Assembly (NCBI GenBank): GCA_030849805.1
Contig: JASANZ010002173.1
Coordinates: forward strand, 1 to 62,570
Direction of reading: 5' to 3'
Source: Sergeia podlipaevii
Taxonomy: Eukaryota; Euglenozoa; Kinetoplastea; Trypanosomatida; Trypanosomatidae
DNA length: 62,570 nt
In this document: one piece after another, positions 49,628 to 60,079 of the stretch
How positions within the stretch are numbered: the first letter of the stretch is position 1
How the letters are laid out: the number at the start of each line of letters is the position of its first letter
Notes under the pieces: model-generated
The model's input: only the letters and a program-made list of their open reading frames with translations
The model's database searches: none
What the model was told of the DNA's origin: nothing
Translations under genes and position numbers: made by a program

Positions 49628-52600
49628 TTACCTCTTTGCAACTTGAAAGCGCTCCTTCTGCCGCATCGGTGATGTCTCCTGACCGTTTGCAGTGCCAGTC
49701 GCACCAACGCCCATGGTCTGCTTGCTAGATGCGTTGGCCAGCACACTACGTGAATGATGAGGTGATGCAACATCTGCTACCGCTGCTGTCGTTGCCGTCG
49801 CCTCGCGTTCCTTCTGTCCGGAGAAGCTGCTGTTCAGCCTCCTCCCAAGACTTCTTAAGACACCAAATCGTGTAGAGTGAGTCGCCACGCGTTCCTCGCT
49901 GCTCTCCAGTGGGCCTTCTTGATTGCATGCCGAAGAACTCTGTGGCCTTTTCTTTGTGGAGGGCCTAGTAGCAGCTTGTGACTGCTTGGCTCCTGGTGAC
50001 GTAGGCTGGGGCTGTTGCTGAGAAGACGCCGCCGTCCATGACAACGGACCAACCCCACCGCCATCGCTGCGACTAAGCAGCTGCGCACTGCCTCGTACTG
50101 CGGGCCCCTGAGCCTTGTTGGACTGTGTGGCGGACAAGACAGAAAGTGGAGTCCTCAGTCCACTGCTTAGCGGCACAGAAGCCGCACGAGAAGCCGTCTC
50201 TGCTGTTGCCCTCGTCGTCTTGAGGCCACCTGTAGAAAGCATCTCCTGCATGGCGAACGGGTTCATCCCGCGCAGTGCACGCGCGCGCTGCATGAGCATA
50301 ACCGCAAGAAGCCACATCACTCGGCCATAAGAAAGCACACGATGTGCGCCAGCAATGGTGCCCTGTATAGCAATGAAGAACGTGGCCCACTCTGCCCTGT
50401 TACGAAAGTCCAGCACCAGCAGGCACTCAGTGCCATTCTTCTTTCCCACGCTACAAGTCGCGGCAACGTGAGAAGGCGCACCACCGCTGCTGGCACCCGC
50501 CTGGAGCTGAGGCACGACAAGGAACACACGGTACACGTGCAGCTCTGGAGGTGCCAGTGCGGTGAAGATGCCACATTGATGTTGGACAAGACGGCTGCAA
50601 GCACTAGGGCCGCACATCACCCCAGAGACATCCTCCCAGGACCCGACACCGGTGCGACCGCAGTCCCGCTCGTACCCCATCACAGCCCTAGGGAGCAACA
50701 GCAGTGTGGCGTCCCCTGTGGTCAGGGTGGCGCGATGCACTTCCTTTACGCGTACCGGTGTGGGTGCGGTCTTGACTGCTGGCGCTAGTGCTGGTGGTGG
50801 AGGCGGTGGAGAGGTGGAGACTCCGCTGGGGTTCCTACCAAACATGGGACTCGGCCGCCTCAAGGCAGACGGCGGACGCCCCGCCAGCGGAGGACCGCTA
50901 AAGCGCGGATCCCTGGAGTCAATCCAAACCACGCGGTGGTCGCCGGCCTGAATAGGGATGAGATATGGGTTGCCTAGGGGAGGAGCCACACGAGGGTCCT
51001 GCAAGGGCCTTCGCATGTCAGTGAGGTTTGGTCTATATGCTCCAGGATAAAGCCCTGGCCTTCCGGCACTGTAGGAGCGTGCCTGGGAAGAAGAGGGTAG
51101 ACCACCTCGCTGCGGTGGTGGAGGTACACTCGTGTTAGCGCCAGACAAGGGCCGGCGACCATCTCCTGCCGCCTGTGGAGACTGTGTCCTGGACGGGGTC
51201 TGTGAAACAGTGGTGCTTGCTGGCTTCACAACGATGCGCTCAAGTACTAGATAGAGCTCCTTGCCGTCTTCAGAAAGCTTCGCGAGGGCTGGCAGTTTGC
51301 GGCCGTTGAGCCTGACGTCTACAACGACACCCCTTTCCCTCATCTCTGCCGTGGCTCGCGTAAAGGTAAACTGGGCGAGCACGCGGTTCACCGTACGCGT
51401 TGCGTTCGCCACGATCTGCGACTCCTTTGTCGCTGGCGATGGCGCAGGGTCAGGAAAAGCATTGCGATCACTACCTGGAGACCTTGAAATGGATGTAAGA
51501 CCGTCTTTTCGTCGAGCATCCAACTTCCGCTGCTGCTGGTGATGCTTGCCCCTGCCGCTGCTGCTGCTACGGTGGTGGTGATGTCGGTAGTGCCGTCTCT
51601 GCTGTTGGCGGAAGCTTCCTGTATGTGAAGCAGAAGAGGCACAAGAGGAAGAACTCAGGGAGGACGACCTCGAGCAAGGAAGAGACGGGGAGTTGAGGAA
51701 AAGATCTGAACCGGAAAGGAGGTGGTCGCTTGAGTGAGGGCGACTGCTATGGTGATGTTTTAAACGCTGTGGGGATACATGAAGCCGCTCCGACTGTATC
51801 GCCTGCAGGCGCTGGGGGCTGAGGGAAGAGCGAGAAGAAACAGAAGCACCCAGACCTTGCGCTGCCATCGAAGGGGAGCGTGGTGATGGCAGCGGTTGCT
51901 CTTGCTGTTGTTGTGGCTGCTGTAACTGTAGTGGTGGCTGAATATCACAAGACGAGTTGGAGACTGGCAAGTTAACCGGCACACTGGTCTGTAGTGGCTG
52001 CTGCTGTTGCTGCTGCTGCTGTACAATGCACGATGGAGTTTGGGATGCCTCAGACACTCCTGAAGAGAGCAATACGTGACGTTTGGACTGAGAAGGATCG
52101 GTGGGAAGCTGCGTGCGCACGTCTTCATCGACACCAAAGCTCGCGTCCTCCTCCACGTCGTAGCCCGCCGGTGCGCTTGCACGCACACGTGAATGCCTTA
52201 AAGTTTGCCGCTTCTGTCCATTGCCCCGCACGTGCGGGTTGCCACCGTCACTTCCCTCCCTGTCCGCTTCCTCCTCTGGCACATAACGATACTGCTCCGG
52301 TGTTGGTGGACGATGTCCGTACTCCTCCTCCTCCTCTGCGCATTGCCCCTTCTTTTGTTTCTTATCGTCATGGATGCCATCTCGACCTCGTGCACGCTCT
52401 CGCAAGTCATTCCGTGTGGGGTTCCTGGATGGACTAAATGTATCACTGGCGGCACCCGCGCGACGCCTATCATCATAGCTGCGGTTATCCCAGAGTGCCT
52501 TGGCAGCGCAGCCACTCCCTGCATCATCATCATCACCCTCCTCACTGTTCTCATTGAGCAGATGGCACGTCCCTTCGCTGATCGCGCGCAGCTTCTCGAT

Positions 52601-54382
52601 CTGTCGAGCATGGCTGCGTATTGCTAGACTTGCCGCGCTCTCGCGCCGCACCGACGATGACGCACCATCGTCCTCACCCTCGACGTGGCATCTGGCGATG
52701 TGGTCACTACAAGAAAAGCGCTCTCGCGACAGCTCTCTCTGCAAACGCTCATGGCGATCCAACATCGCAGACACGCGGGCAAACTCAATCGTCTCCACCT
52801 CCCTGGCCCTCGCCCGGTACCGCTCCCGTGCTTCGCTCTCAACGCGTTGCTGTTCACGCCACCGCCTATCTGCCTCTGCTGCCTCCGCATCTTTGCGGGC
52901 AGCGATGCGTGCCCTTGTGGCCTCTTCTGCCGTCCTATATCGTGTCGTCCCATCACCTCCGCTGGGCACGAGGGCTCTAGAGTCCATCGCAGGGTTATAT
53001 GGATCCATGTAGCCGGCACGTGAAGGAGTGGAATACGCATGATGATGATGATGCCGCAAGGAAGACTGGCGATTCTCCAGAGAGCGGTGGCCTGCAGCAT
53101 AAGATACGCTGCCGTGGCTTTGATATGGAGAAGGCAAACGCGAGATGGTAGAATTCAAGGGCGACGAAGAGGGTAGAGAAGGCGGCATCGGTGGTGGACG
53201 CAAGAGAAGAAGGTCTGGGTCTATGGTTTGAGCCTCCGCAATGGTCCGCTTCGCCTCCTCGCGCCGCTGCCTCAGTACTTCAATCAACTCCGCAGTGCTC
53301 GTCTCCTGCGCAGGTGAAGTGGAAGAAGAACGATGGCGCTCCCGCGGTGGGCTACGCACCATCCCTCGCCTATCTGCGTACTTGAACTGATGATGATGAT
53401 ATCGATTGCCGTGGTGATCTGCCGTTGTTGCTGCTGCCGCTACTGTATCCGCTCGATCAGTCGTAGAAAGCGGTCGAGAAAAGGCTGCTGGGCCACCACG
53501 AGAAACAAAAAGTCCCTCAGAGTCCGAGCAAAGCGACGAGATCTCTGCGTGAGACCACACCCCACCATCCTCCTTCATGCCATGAGCAGTCACATTTGCG
53601 ACGGCGGTGGCAGCGGTGCGATACACCGAGTCTGGCGGTGTTGGAGACTGTATAGGGCGGCGATAGCGATCCTCAACATGGACAGACGGCTTCCACTCAC
53701 TCGCAGCTGCGCGTGGGCCAGGACTCGAGGCATCAACGTCACATCGGCTACTACTACTATGATCGTGATCACCTTCAGCTACCCCAGTGCACTGCATATT
53801 TGTATTGTTCAATAAGTTGCTAGTGCTTTGAGTAGCAGAGTAGTCCCTCCTCCTCCTCTCTGTAGCTGCCACTGCCACGGATGGCCGCCAGTGCGTCCCT
53901 CGCTCACTGTGGCCTGTACTAGCAGGCTCATCAAGCAGTGACGCATTGTTCTGTAACCGTGCACTAGTTGTCATCCGCGTGTAGTGTGGTAGCAGCGACG
54001 TAGATTCAATGTTTTGCCCATTTTCACGTTTATGTATCGCCGCCACACCAGCACTCCGTAAAGGATAACTAGGAGAAGAAGAAGAAGGACAAGGGGAAAA
54101 TGGTGGAGGTGGCGGGAGTTCATCAGGAACAAGCGACTTGAGTACTGGCGACTTATTACCACTCAGGGCATAAGCACCTCCACTGCTGCCGCTATCATTG
54201 CCTATGCACACACTACTACTACTGTTTCTCCTATTGTATGCTGTTCTACCAGAAAAAGCAGGACCGTCGTTGGTTTCCGTAGAACCATGGCTCTTCTCTA
54301 GTGTGCGGTCGATAGCGTTCATCACGCGCTGCAAGCGATCACGCATATCCGTGACAGAGTACGGCACAGCAGTAGACGCCAT
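49628..54382 (-). CDS. Large protein of unknown function, 1584 aa, coiled coil and C-terminal PH-like region
   Basis: The longest gene here. It starts with a helical stretch (DMRDRLQRVMNAIDRTLEK) and then a long Ser/Pro/Arg-rich, probably disordered region. A highly charged coiled coil follows (about 480-555, RIAARKDAEAAEADRRWREQ), then Gln-, His- and Ser-rich tracts (a Gln run near 787). Two more regular segments follow. About 990-1060 (NATRTVNRVLAQFTFT, GVVVDVRLNGRKLPAL, LYLVLERIVV) reads like a small folded domain. About 1205-1370 (TTGDATLLLLPRAVMGYERD, ELHVYRVFLVVPQL, CLLVLDFRNRAEWATFFIAI) resembles a PH-type domain with its C-terminal helix. The tail is again low complexity. Such architecture suits a cytoskeletal or flagellar scaffold, but no homologue is recognised. 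ATG 54380-54382; TAA 49628; no frame damage. Confidence 0.8.
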   Translation of the reverse strand: MASTAVPYSVTDMRDRLQRVMNAIDRTLEKSHGSTETNDGPAFSGRTAYNRRNSSSSVCIGNDSGSSGGAYALSGNKSPVLKSLVPDELPPPPPFSPCPSSSSPSYPLRSAGVAAIHKRENGQNIESTSLLPHYTRMTTSARLQNNASLLDEPASTGHSERGTHWRPSVAVAATERRRRDYSATQSTSNLLNNTNMQCTGVAEGDHDHSSSSRCDVDASSPGPRAAASEWKPSVHVEDRYRRPIQSPTPPDSVYRTAATAVANVTAHGMKEDGGVWSHAEISSLCSDSEGLFVSRGGPAAFSRPLSTTDRADTVAAAATTADHHGNRYHHHQFKYADRRGMVRSPPRERHRSSSTSPAQETSTAELIEVLRQRREEAKRTIAEAQTIDPDLLLLRPPPMPPSLPSSSPLNSTISRLPSPYQSHGSVSYAAGHRSLENRQSSLRHHHHHAYSTPSRAGYMDPYNPAMDSRALVPSGGDGTTRYRTAEEATRARIAARKDAEAAEADRRWREQQRVESEARERYRARAREVETIEFARVSAMLDRHERLQRELSRERFSCSDHIARCHVEGEDDGASSSVRRESAASLAIRSHARQIEKLRAISEGTCHLLNENSEEGDDDDAGSGCAAKALWDNRSYDDRRRAGAASDTFSPSRNPTRNDLRERARGRDGIHDDKKQKKGQCAEEEEEYGHRPPTPEQYRYVPEEEADREGSDGGNPHVRGNGQKRQTLRHSRVRASAPAGYDVEEDASFGVDEDVRTQLPTDPSQSKRHVLLSSGVSEASQTPSCIVQQQQQQQQPLQTSVPVNLPVSNSSCDIQPPLQLQQPQQQQEQPLPSPRSPSMAAQGLGASVSSRSSLSPQRLQAIQSERLHVSPQRLKHHHSSRPHSSDHLLSGSDLFLNSPSLPCSRSSSLSSSSCASSASHTGSFRQQQRRHYRHHHHRSSSSGRGKHHQQQRKLDARRKDGLTSISRSPGSDRNAFPDPAPSPATKESQIVANATRTVNRVLAQFTFTRATAEMRERGVVVDVRLNGRKLPALAKLSEDGKELYLVLERIVVKPASTTVSQTPSRTQSPQAAGDGRRPLSGANTSVPPPPQRGGLPSSSQARSYSAGRPGLYPGAYRPNLTDMRRPLQDPRVAPPLGNPYLIPIQAGDHRVVWIDSRDPRFSGPPLAGRPPSALRRPSPMFGRNPSGVSTSPPPPPPALAPAVKTAPTPVRVKEVHRATLTTGDATLLLLPRAVMGYERDCGRTGVGSWEDVSGVMCGPSACSRLVQHQCGIFTALAPPELHVYRVFLVVPQLQAGASSGGAPSHVAATCSVGKKNGTECLLVLDFRNRAEWATFFIAIQGTIAGAHRVLSYGRVMWLLAVMLMQRARALRGMNPFAMQEMLSTGGLKTTRATAETASRAASVPLSSGLRTPLSVLSATQSNKAQGPAVRGSAQLLSRSDGGGVGPLSWTAASSQQQPQPTSPGAKQSQAATRPSTKKRPQSSSACNQEGPLESSEERVATHSTRFGVLRSLGRRLNSSFSGQKEREATATTAAVADVASPHHSRSVLANASSKQTMGVGATGTANGQETSPMRQKERFQVAKR
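51997..52021 (-). repeat. CAG/CAA repeat coding a Gln run
   Basis: In-frame trinucleotide repeat giving eight or nine consecutive Gln in the 1584-residue protein; further Gln-rich stretches lie at 51900-51935. Confidence 0.8.
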
Positions 54383-55373
54383 GCAGGAGAAAAGAACGTT
54401 TGCTGATGTCGTCTTTTTTTTCTAATGGTCAACTAATCAACAAGAATATGTATCTATCTAAGGATCTTTGTGTTTGTGTGAAGGGAGAAATGAAATACTT
54501 ATATATATAGAGAGAGAGAAAAGAAAAAAAAAAAGTGTAACTAGGGATTGTAAAAGTAAAGAAAAAAAGAGGTGGTCCTGTGTGAGAGTGTATTTACGCG
54601 TAGGTATGTATGTGTTGCTGATCACAAACACACGCCCACTCGCGAGTTATCTCAAAAAGAAAGGTGTATAAATGTAGGCACCTGCGCACTTGCACACCTA
54701 CCGCTCTATGTGAAGTATTAATCTACTGCTGTATGTATGTGTATGTGCTACACCTCAAGCGACGACTGTGAGCACAACACACATAATATGGATGGCAAAA
54801 AAAAAAAAAAAAGTGAGAGAAACATGGTAGAAAGAGTGTGTGCGACATTAGAAAAAAAAAAAAAACCATGACAAAGGGAAATATATAGATAAATACATTA
54901 GATGTATGTGTGGTGGCATCATATATGTATTTTTTATGCACTATCAGGACTATTGGAACCTAAAAGAAATTATGAAAAATGGTGCGCAAACAGAGAGCTC
55001 TAAAAAATAAATATATATATATATATTCAAATCTCTCATTCACTTTACACAAGGCATTAAAATGTATTCCCTTTTGACAAAACATTGTACCAGCAAACAA
55101 GCAAGACAAAGCGTAAATCTGCAAGCCCAAAACATACAAGTTTAGCATCGAACCATGCACAGCCTCCGTATACTTTAAAAAAAAAAAAAAAGATCGTACT
55201 ATTGTAGCAAAAGACAATATAAAAGAAATAAATCCCTTTCACACTCATCGCGTGACAAAAAAAAAAAAGTAACAAAAGCCAGCTTGATGAAGATGTTATA
55301 AAATTATTTTTTTTTTTTAAAAAAAAAAGTAATTGTTATCATTTTCATGCATTGTAGTCAAGGTCCATCTCAC
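54383..55373. other. AT-rich spacer
   Basis: TA repeat (55012-55025), A15 runs (54797-54811, 54851-54864, 55177-55190) and T12 at 55307-55318. It contains the 5' leader of the 1584-aa gene and the 3' UTR of the sugar transporter. No gene. Confidence 0.65.
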
Positions 55374-56885
55374 CTACCGCCTAGCCTCTGTCTTGTGAAA
55401 CATGACCGTAGACCCAGTAACGAGAAACGCCCCCAATACAAAGCCCCAAGAAGGCACGTAGTCCCACATAACAGTCGACATAAACCCACTCACAATCACC
55501 GCCACGCCCGTCGCAAAGCCCTTCATAATATTATCAGAGTACCGCACCACGAGCGCCACCAGAAGCCCACCTAGGGCGTGGATGGCAACCAGTCCCCACG
55601 TCAGTGCGTTGTCATAGTTCTGCCAAAAGTAAAAAGGCCTTACCGGACATTGAAACTCTCCTTCATTCGTGGGAGACTGATACGGCACCGCAGACGCTGG
55701 TCTGGCGTAAATGTTCAGGTGGATCGACTGCCCACATTGCCACTGTTGCTGCCAGCTAGGGAATATGTCCAGCACCAGCATAGAAAAGAATGCAAGAGGA
55801 ATACCAAAGATGGAGAGTTGGATGTTGCGAATCGCAAGCGTAGGACTAGTTGTTTTGACAACTTTTTCAAAGTACACGCCTGCATAACTCGACGACAGTC
55901 CCGAAAGAACACAGGCAAATATTCCCAACAATGGATTGGCAGTATCGATATTTTCGTCAACTGGTATCCACGTGCTACTGGAAGGAGCCCCAGACGTGGT
56001 GGTCATCGTCTGCGAGTGCCGCCGACGCCGCCGCGGTGACGGTGTCGTTGAGATAGCAATGACGATGCCGCCTTTATCTACGGAAGGGGAGGAGTCGGAT
56101 TTGCTGCTGCTGCTGCTCAGCTGCGCCGCCAGCACGCCTACGGTTAAGACACACAATGAGAGCCACTGCGGTCCCGTGAGATGACGGTTCAACAGCCAGA
56201 CAGAAAACATAGCGGCAGAGAGCAACTTCGTCTGCGACCACACCTGGAACGAAACCGCATCAAGGTTACTGAGACCTACAAATATGAGAAAATTCTGCAC
56301 GGTGAAGAGCACCGCAGGAAGCAGCAGTTTAAATGTGTCCCTTCGCAAAATGGCAGCACGCAAGTCGTGGCAGTACCGCTTGCACCACCATAAAATTAAC
56401 CCGATCTGTGTGGGGCTCCCAACACTCACCGTTACCCGTTTGCTACTGCCACAACTACCATCAGGGCCATCTCGGTCTCCAGCGTGTGTGCTGATCCTAA
56501 CAGAGACAGTTTTCCCAATTGGAAGTCGACTATCTGGCAAGAGTGTGTGCTGTTCCCCCTTCCCTGCCTCACACGCAGCGTTGTCCTCATGAATGCTGTC
56601 GTCGCCGCCAAACTGCGCATCCGCGCCGTCATCCTCCACCCTCGACAACTGCTGTGAGCGAGTGCTCAAGCGGGGCATGTCGTCGTACGCAAAGATAAAC
56701 AAGCACATGATCATCTTTAAGATTTCTTGATTAAGAATAAGAGTACTGGTGTAGTAATTGTCCTGCGGGGGGACATTCGTTCGTGAAAAACGTGTCATGA
56801 CCACTAGTAAGCTATTCTGAATGACAAGGACTATCAGGCTTACCAGAGCCATATTGCAGATTCGCCTGGGCACCAGTTGCGCCAT
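55374..56885 (-). CDS. Nucleotide-sugar transporter (UDP-galactose/CMP-sialate transporter family)
   Basis: The 503-residue protein is a Golgi/ER antiporter that exchanges a nucleotide sugar for nucleoside monophosphate. Membrane segments begin at about 11-30 (MALVSLIVLVIQNSLLVVM). The family signatures are clear: FTVQNFLIFVGLSNLDAVSF (194-213), VWSQTKLLSAAMFSVWLLNR (215-234), LSSSYAGVYFEKVVK (329-343) and RYSDNIMKGFATGVAVIVSG (448-467). Two loops are unusually long: 70-185, acidic and Gly-rich, and 258-315, with five consecutive Arg (285-289). They make it much longer than the typical 320-350 residues. The substrate cannot be read from sequence; UDP-Gal or UDP-GlcNAc for glycoconjugate synthesis is likely. 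ATG 56883-56885 (a second Met at residue 12 is possible); TAG 55374. Confidence 0.92.
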   Translation of the reverse strand: MAQLVPRRICNMALVSLIVLVIQNSLLVVMTRFSRTNVPPQDNYYTSTLILNQEILKMIMCLFIFAYDDMPRLSTRSQQLSRVEDDGADAQFGGDDSIHEDNAACEAGKGEQHTLLPDSRLPIGKTVSVRISTHAGDRDGPDGSCGSSKRVTVSVGSPTQIGLILWWCKRYCHDLRAAILRRDTFKLLLPAVLFTVQNFLIFVGLSNLDAVSFQVWSQTKLLSAAMFSVWLLNRHLTGPQWLSLCVLTVGVLAAQLSSSSSKSDSSPSVDKGGIVIAISTTPSPRRRRRHSQTMTTTSGAPSSSTWIPVDENIDTANPLLGIFACVLSGLSSSYAGVYFEKVVKTTSPTLAIRNIQLSIFGIPLAFFSMLVLDIFPSWQQQWQCGQSIHLNIYARPASAVPYQSPTNEGEFQCPVRPFYFWQNYDNALTWGLVAIHALGGLLVALVVRYSDNIMKGFATGVAVIVSGFMSTVMWDYVPSWGFVLGAFLVTGSTVMFHKTEARR

Positions 56886-58164
56886 CTACTCTTCTTTTCT
56901 AAAATGTAACCTCTTCGGTGTACTTTTGCTGTTATTGTTTTTTTTCTCTTCTTCTCAATGTATTATTCTTTTCCATGTGACAACAGAAATCAAAAAAAAA
57001 AAGGAAAGGAGAGAACACTGAGCTATCTAACCAATATTACAAAAAAAAAAAAAAAAACCTTCCGTTCAAAACCAACGTAAACAACTCAGCCTCCTTCACT
57101 GCACAATAAAGTAAATGTATCTACTAAGAGTACCAAAAAGATAAAAGAAAGGCAGAAAAGAAAGATAAAAATATGGATAGATATGTTGTGCTATATTTAG
57201 CAGTAGCTAGGTACGTATACAACGAAACATATTTTTTAAAAAAAAATGCAGAATGGACAATAGCTAGAAAGACATTGTGTCATGATGCGTGATACTCCGG
57301 GAACAGCGCCAGTAGCAGTAGCGATTCCTTCGAAAATACATATATAACTGCTCTATGTGGGGTCACAGATGGTAATTATTATTTTTTTTTCAAAAAAAAA
57401 AAAACGCTATTTGCAACGGAACACCAAAGGGCAAAATAATAAAACATAATTGCAACAACAAAAAAAAAAAGCATGAGAGAGAAAAAAAGAAGCACGTATT
57501 TCGCATCCTATTACTACTACTATCACTAATTACCTACTACAAGCTAAGACGCAGTAGCGAAACAAACAACAAAAAAAAAGTGGCTATGTTGTGCCACGGC
57601 GTAATTTCCTTCTTCTTCCTCTTTAAAATTTTCTTTTCCAATCTATTTCCCAAAGGCCTGCTTTCTTTTCCTTTCTTCTTCTACAAAAAGGAATCATTCA
57701 GCGAAAAAAAAGGAAAAAATCTGAGTGGTGGATCGTGTGTTATGTATTCACTTTTTTTATTATTCCTCTTCGTTCTCTCTCGCTCTCTCTCTCTCTTTCC
57801 CTGTAAGCACCATGTCCACGCATATGCAGTAAGAGAGCAAGAAAGGAAAAAAAAAGGAGGGAGCTGTGGCGTGTGGCGTATGAAAGTAATATAGAGATAC
57901 CCTCAAGAACAACAAATAGTCACTTATGTACACTCGTGTATGTGTAGGATGATTACTAAGTGTAGAGAGGAGTTGCTGCTCTCTACAAAGAACATAACTC
58001 TTCATATTTTTAATAAAAGCTATTCCTATAGGCAGAAATAAAGCCCCAAAAAAAAGAAAAAAAAACAATATCAGTTTTCGCGATCCCTCACACACCCTCT
58101 TCTCTCTTCTTCTTCTTCGCGGTGTCAGAATAGAGAGTAAAGGCTGATGTCCTTCGCCGCATGA
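56886..58164. other. AT-rich spacer
   Basis: Presumed 5' leader of the transporter, with the minus-strand T/CCTT tract (complement of 56990-57015), then A/T tracts (57040-57057, 57384-57405), a CT run (57776-57800) and a CTT run (58098-58118). No gene recognised. Confidence 0.6.
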
Positions 58165-58788
58165 CTACTTCTTTACTGTCTTGGCGTCTGGTTCAGGGCG
58201 TTTGGGTAGCGTCCACGGAAGGTACTCATGCGTGTATCCAGACGGATTCTGGTCAAAACGCCGCGCGCACAGCTGATTAGAGCGCTCCTCAATATACGTG
58301 TTGGCTTCATCAAAGTTGTAGATACGCTCAAAGCCAGGGGCCTCTGGTGCGGCGCGCTGGTGCTCACCGTAGTCACGCTCTCTCATGCGTTTCTCCGACT
58401 CTTCCTTCGCACTGATCGTCACGCGCGCCGTCACGCTGTCATTTTTCTTCTCTACGCCCTGGCAAATAGAACCGTTAAGGCCAGCCAGGATGGAAGCCGT
58501 GGCACGCTGAGGAGGTCGGTCTGGCACTGCAGCGCCACGCGCTCTCAACGCCTGCACCGCCGCAGAGTCGCTCATGGAGATAACGCGGTGAGTGTGAGCC
58601 TCGGGTTGGTAAGTGGAAAACTTGTTGTGATGCTCGGGGTAGGTGACTTCTACGTAGCACTTGCCCTTGCCAGGAGGTGGAGCAGGCTTGCGAGACATGA
58701 GCCAGGTCGGATTCAAATTAGCGGCGGCCTTGCTAGTAGGAAATAAATCACCTCCGCTACTCAAGCATTGTAGAGTTCGTCGCAGCAT
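58165..58788 (-). CDS. Presumed mitochondrial protein of unknown function, 207 aa
   Basis: The N-terminus MLRRTLQCLSSGG is a likely short mitochondrial presequence. The body is soluble and basic, with blocks that look conserved (GKGKCYVEVTYPEHHNKFST, THRVISMSDSAAVQAL, ASILAGLNGSICQGVEK) and a C-terminal part with Trp/Pro (HEYLPWTLPKRPEPD). No membrane segment after the presequence, no Cys pairs and no recognised domain. It is followed on the same strand by the transporter and preceded by another small presumed mitochondrial gene. A mitoribosomal or respiratory-complex accessory role is an unproven guess. ATG 58786-58788; TAG 58165. Confidence 0.75.
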   Translation of the reverse strand: MLRRTLQCLSSGGDLFPTSKAAANLNPTWLMSRKPAPPPGKGKCYVEVTYPEHHNKFSTYQPEAHTHRVISMSDSAAVQALRARGAAVPDRPPQRATASILAGLNGSICQGVEKKNDSVTARVTISAKEESEKRMRERDYGEHQRAAPEAPGFERIYNFDEANTYIEERSNQLCARRFDQNPSGYTHEYLPWTLPKRPEPDAKTVKK

Positions 58789-59686
58789 ATGAGCACAGAC
58801 AACAATGCAGATATATATATTGGGAAGGGGGAGGAGGGATATAAGAAAAAAAAAAAAAGAAACTAGACGTGTAGCTGTTGACTAGTAGATGAAAAATAGT
58901 CAAGAGAGAAAACACAAGAGAACGCAAATGTACTATTTTGATACTATGTGTGAACTTACTATGTAGCGGTGGTGGTATATAACAATCCCCTTTTGGTGAT
59001 GTTGTGTTTGCTTACTTTTGTACTAACAAGCAAATGGTAAGTGATATTGCTCCTGGCAAAGAGAAAACAATAAGAAAAAAAAAAAACAGGGTGTCAGAGA
59101 AAGCAATAGCAAAAAGAAAGAAGACCAAAAGAAGAAAAAAAAAAGGCAATAAGCAGCCGTGCGTGCGTTCAGTCTAACAGAGGAAATCAAAGGCCCGCCA
59201 CCCCCTCTCTCCCCGTCTCTTATGCATTTCGTGGATAACAAAAACAAAAAAAAAACGACACCAATACACTAAAACACATGACAGAGTCAAACCATAAAGC
59301 CCGCCTCTTATCCTATTCGCTGTTTGCCAATATGCACGTCAATCCATATACATAAATATACTGGCTTGATCTTCCTTAATTTCCTAAAACTATTGGCTAG
59401 TTCCTTTAAAAAAAAAAAAATAATGAAAATAAAAATGCGATATGACTATGGTCAATGAGGGCAGATATGCACACACAAGAGGTTTTCTTCATATTGAAAC
59501 TAGCTAAATAAAAAAAAGACAAAAGAACAAATCAGAGAGGCTATCACTATTTCCACATATATATATTCCTTGTTGCGTCACTGATCTTTGCTCTGATTGC
59601 ATATATGTCCCTTTTCTTTTATTGCTATCTTCCACACACTCTCACTCTCTTTCTATATCCTCTTTAGAACTCACTTTTTTTTTCCG
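58789..59686. other. AT-rich spacer
   Basis: TA run (58811-58819), A12-13 tracts (58846-58858, 59074-59086, 59407-59420), otherwise simple AT-rich DNA with no gene. Confidence 0.65.
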
Positions 59687-60079
59687 TTACTTACGCATGG
59701 CGTTAATACCTTCATCGATGGCCTCGCTCACTTTATGGAGGTCAATCCGGTCCTTTCTCTTTATCGTCTTAACACGCCGACGCATGCCAAACTTGCCCTT
59801 TATAAAAGTGTTCTCTGGCAACGGCGCTGGCTTTCCTGGTTCGTGTAACGCATACCACTCCTGTTCCGCCTCTAGCCTTCTCTTGTAGTCTTCTTCGCCT
59901 TTTCTCCCTAGCGCTTCAACTCTGTCTTGTTCCTCTTGCCATGTACGTTTCTTTGGAGGCTTTCGCGGAGGCGGAGGCGCGCCTTGAACAAAGCTACGGC
60001 TTTGACAACTGAGTGTCACCGAGTAAAAGAAAAGACTACGAATTGGTGAAGAGGAGAAAAGAGTGGAGCGGGTGAGCAT
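59687..60079 (-). CDS. Small presumed mitochondrial protein, 130 aa
   Basis: The sequence begins MLTRSTLFSSSPIRSLFFYS, with Arg, Ser and Phe and no acidic residue over about 30 positions, as in mitochondrial presequences. A Pro/Lys patch follows (PPPPRKPPKKRTW), then a charged helix (EEQDRVEALGRKGEEDYKRR) and a basic C-terminal part (IKGKFGMRRRVKTIKRKDR). The strong positive charge in the last third suggests RNA or ribosome contact, an inference only. No known family recognised. ATG 60077-60079; TAA 59687. The coding sequence has balanced composition, unlike its flanks. Confidence 0.7.
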   Translation of the reverse strand: MLTRSTLFSSSPIRSLFFYSVTLSCQSRSFVQGAPPPPRKPPKKRTWQEEQDRVEALGRKGEEDYKRRLEAEQEWYALHEPGKPAPLPENTFIKGKFGMRRRVKTIKRKDRIDLHKVSEAIDEGINAMRK

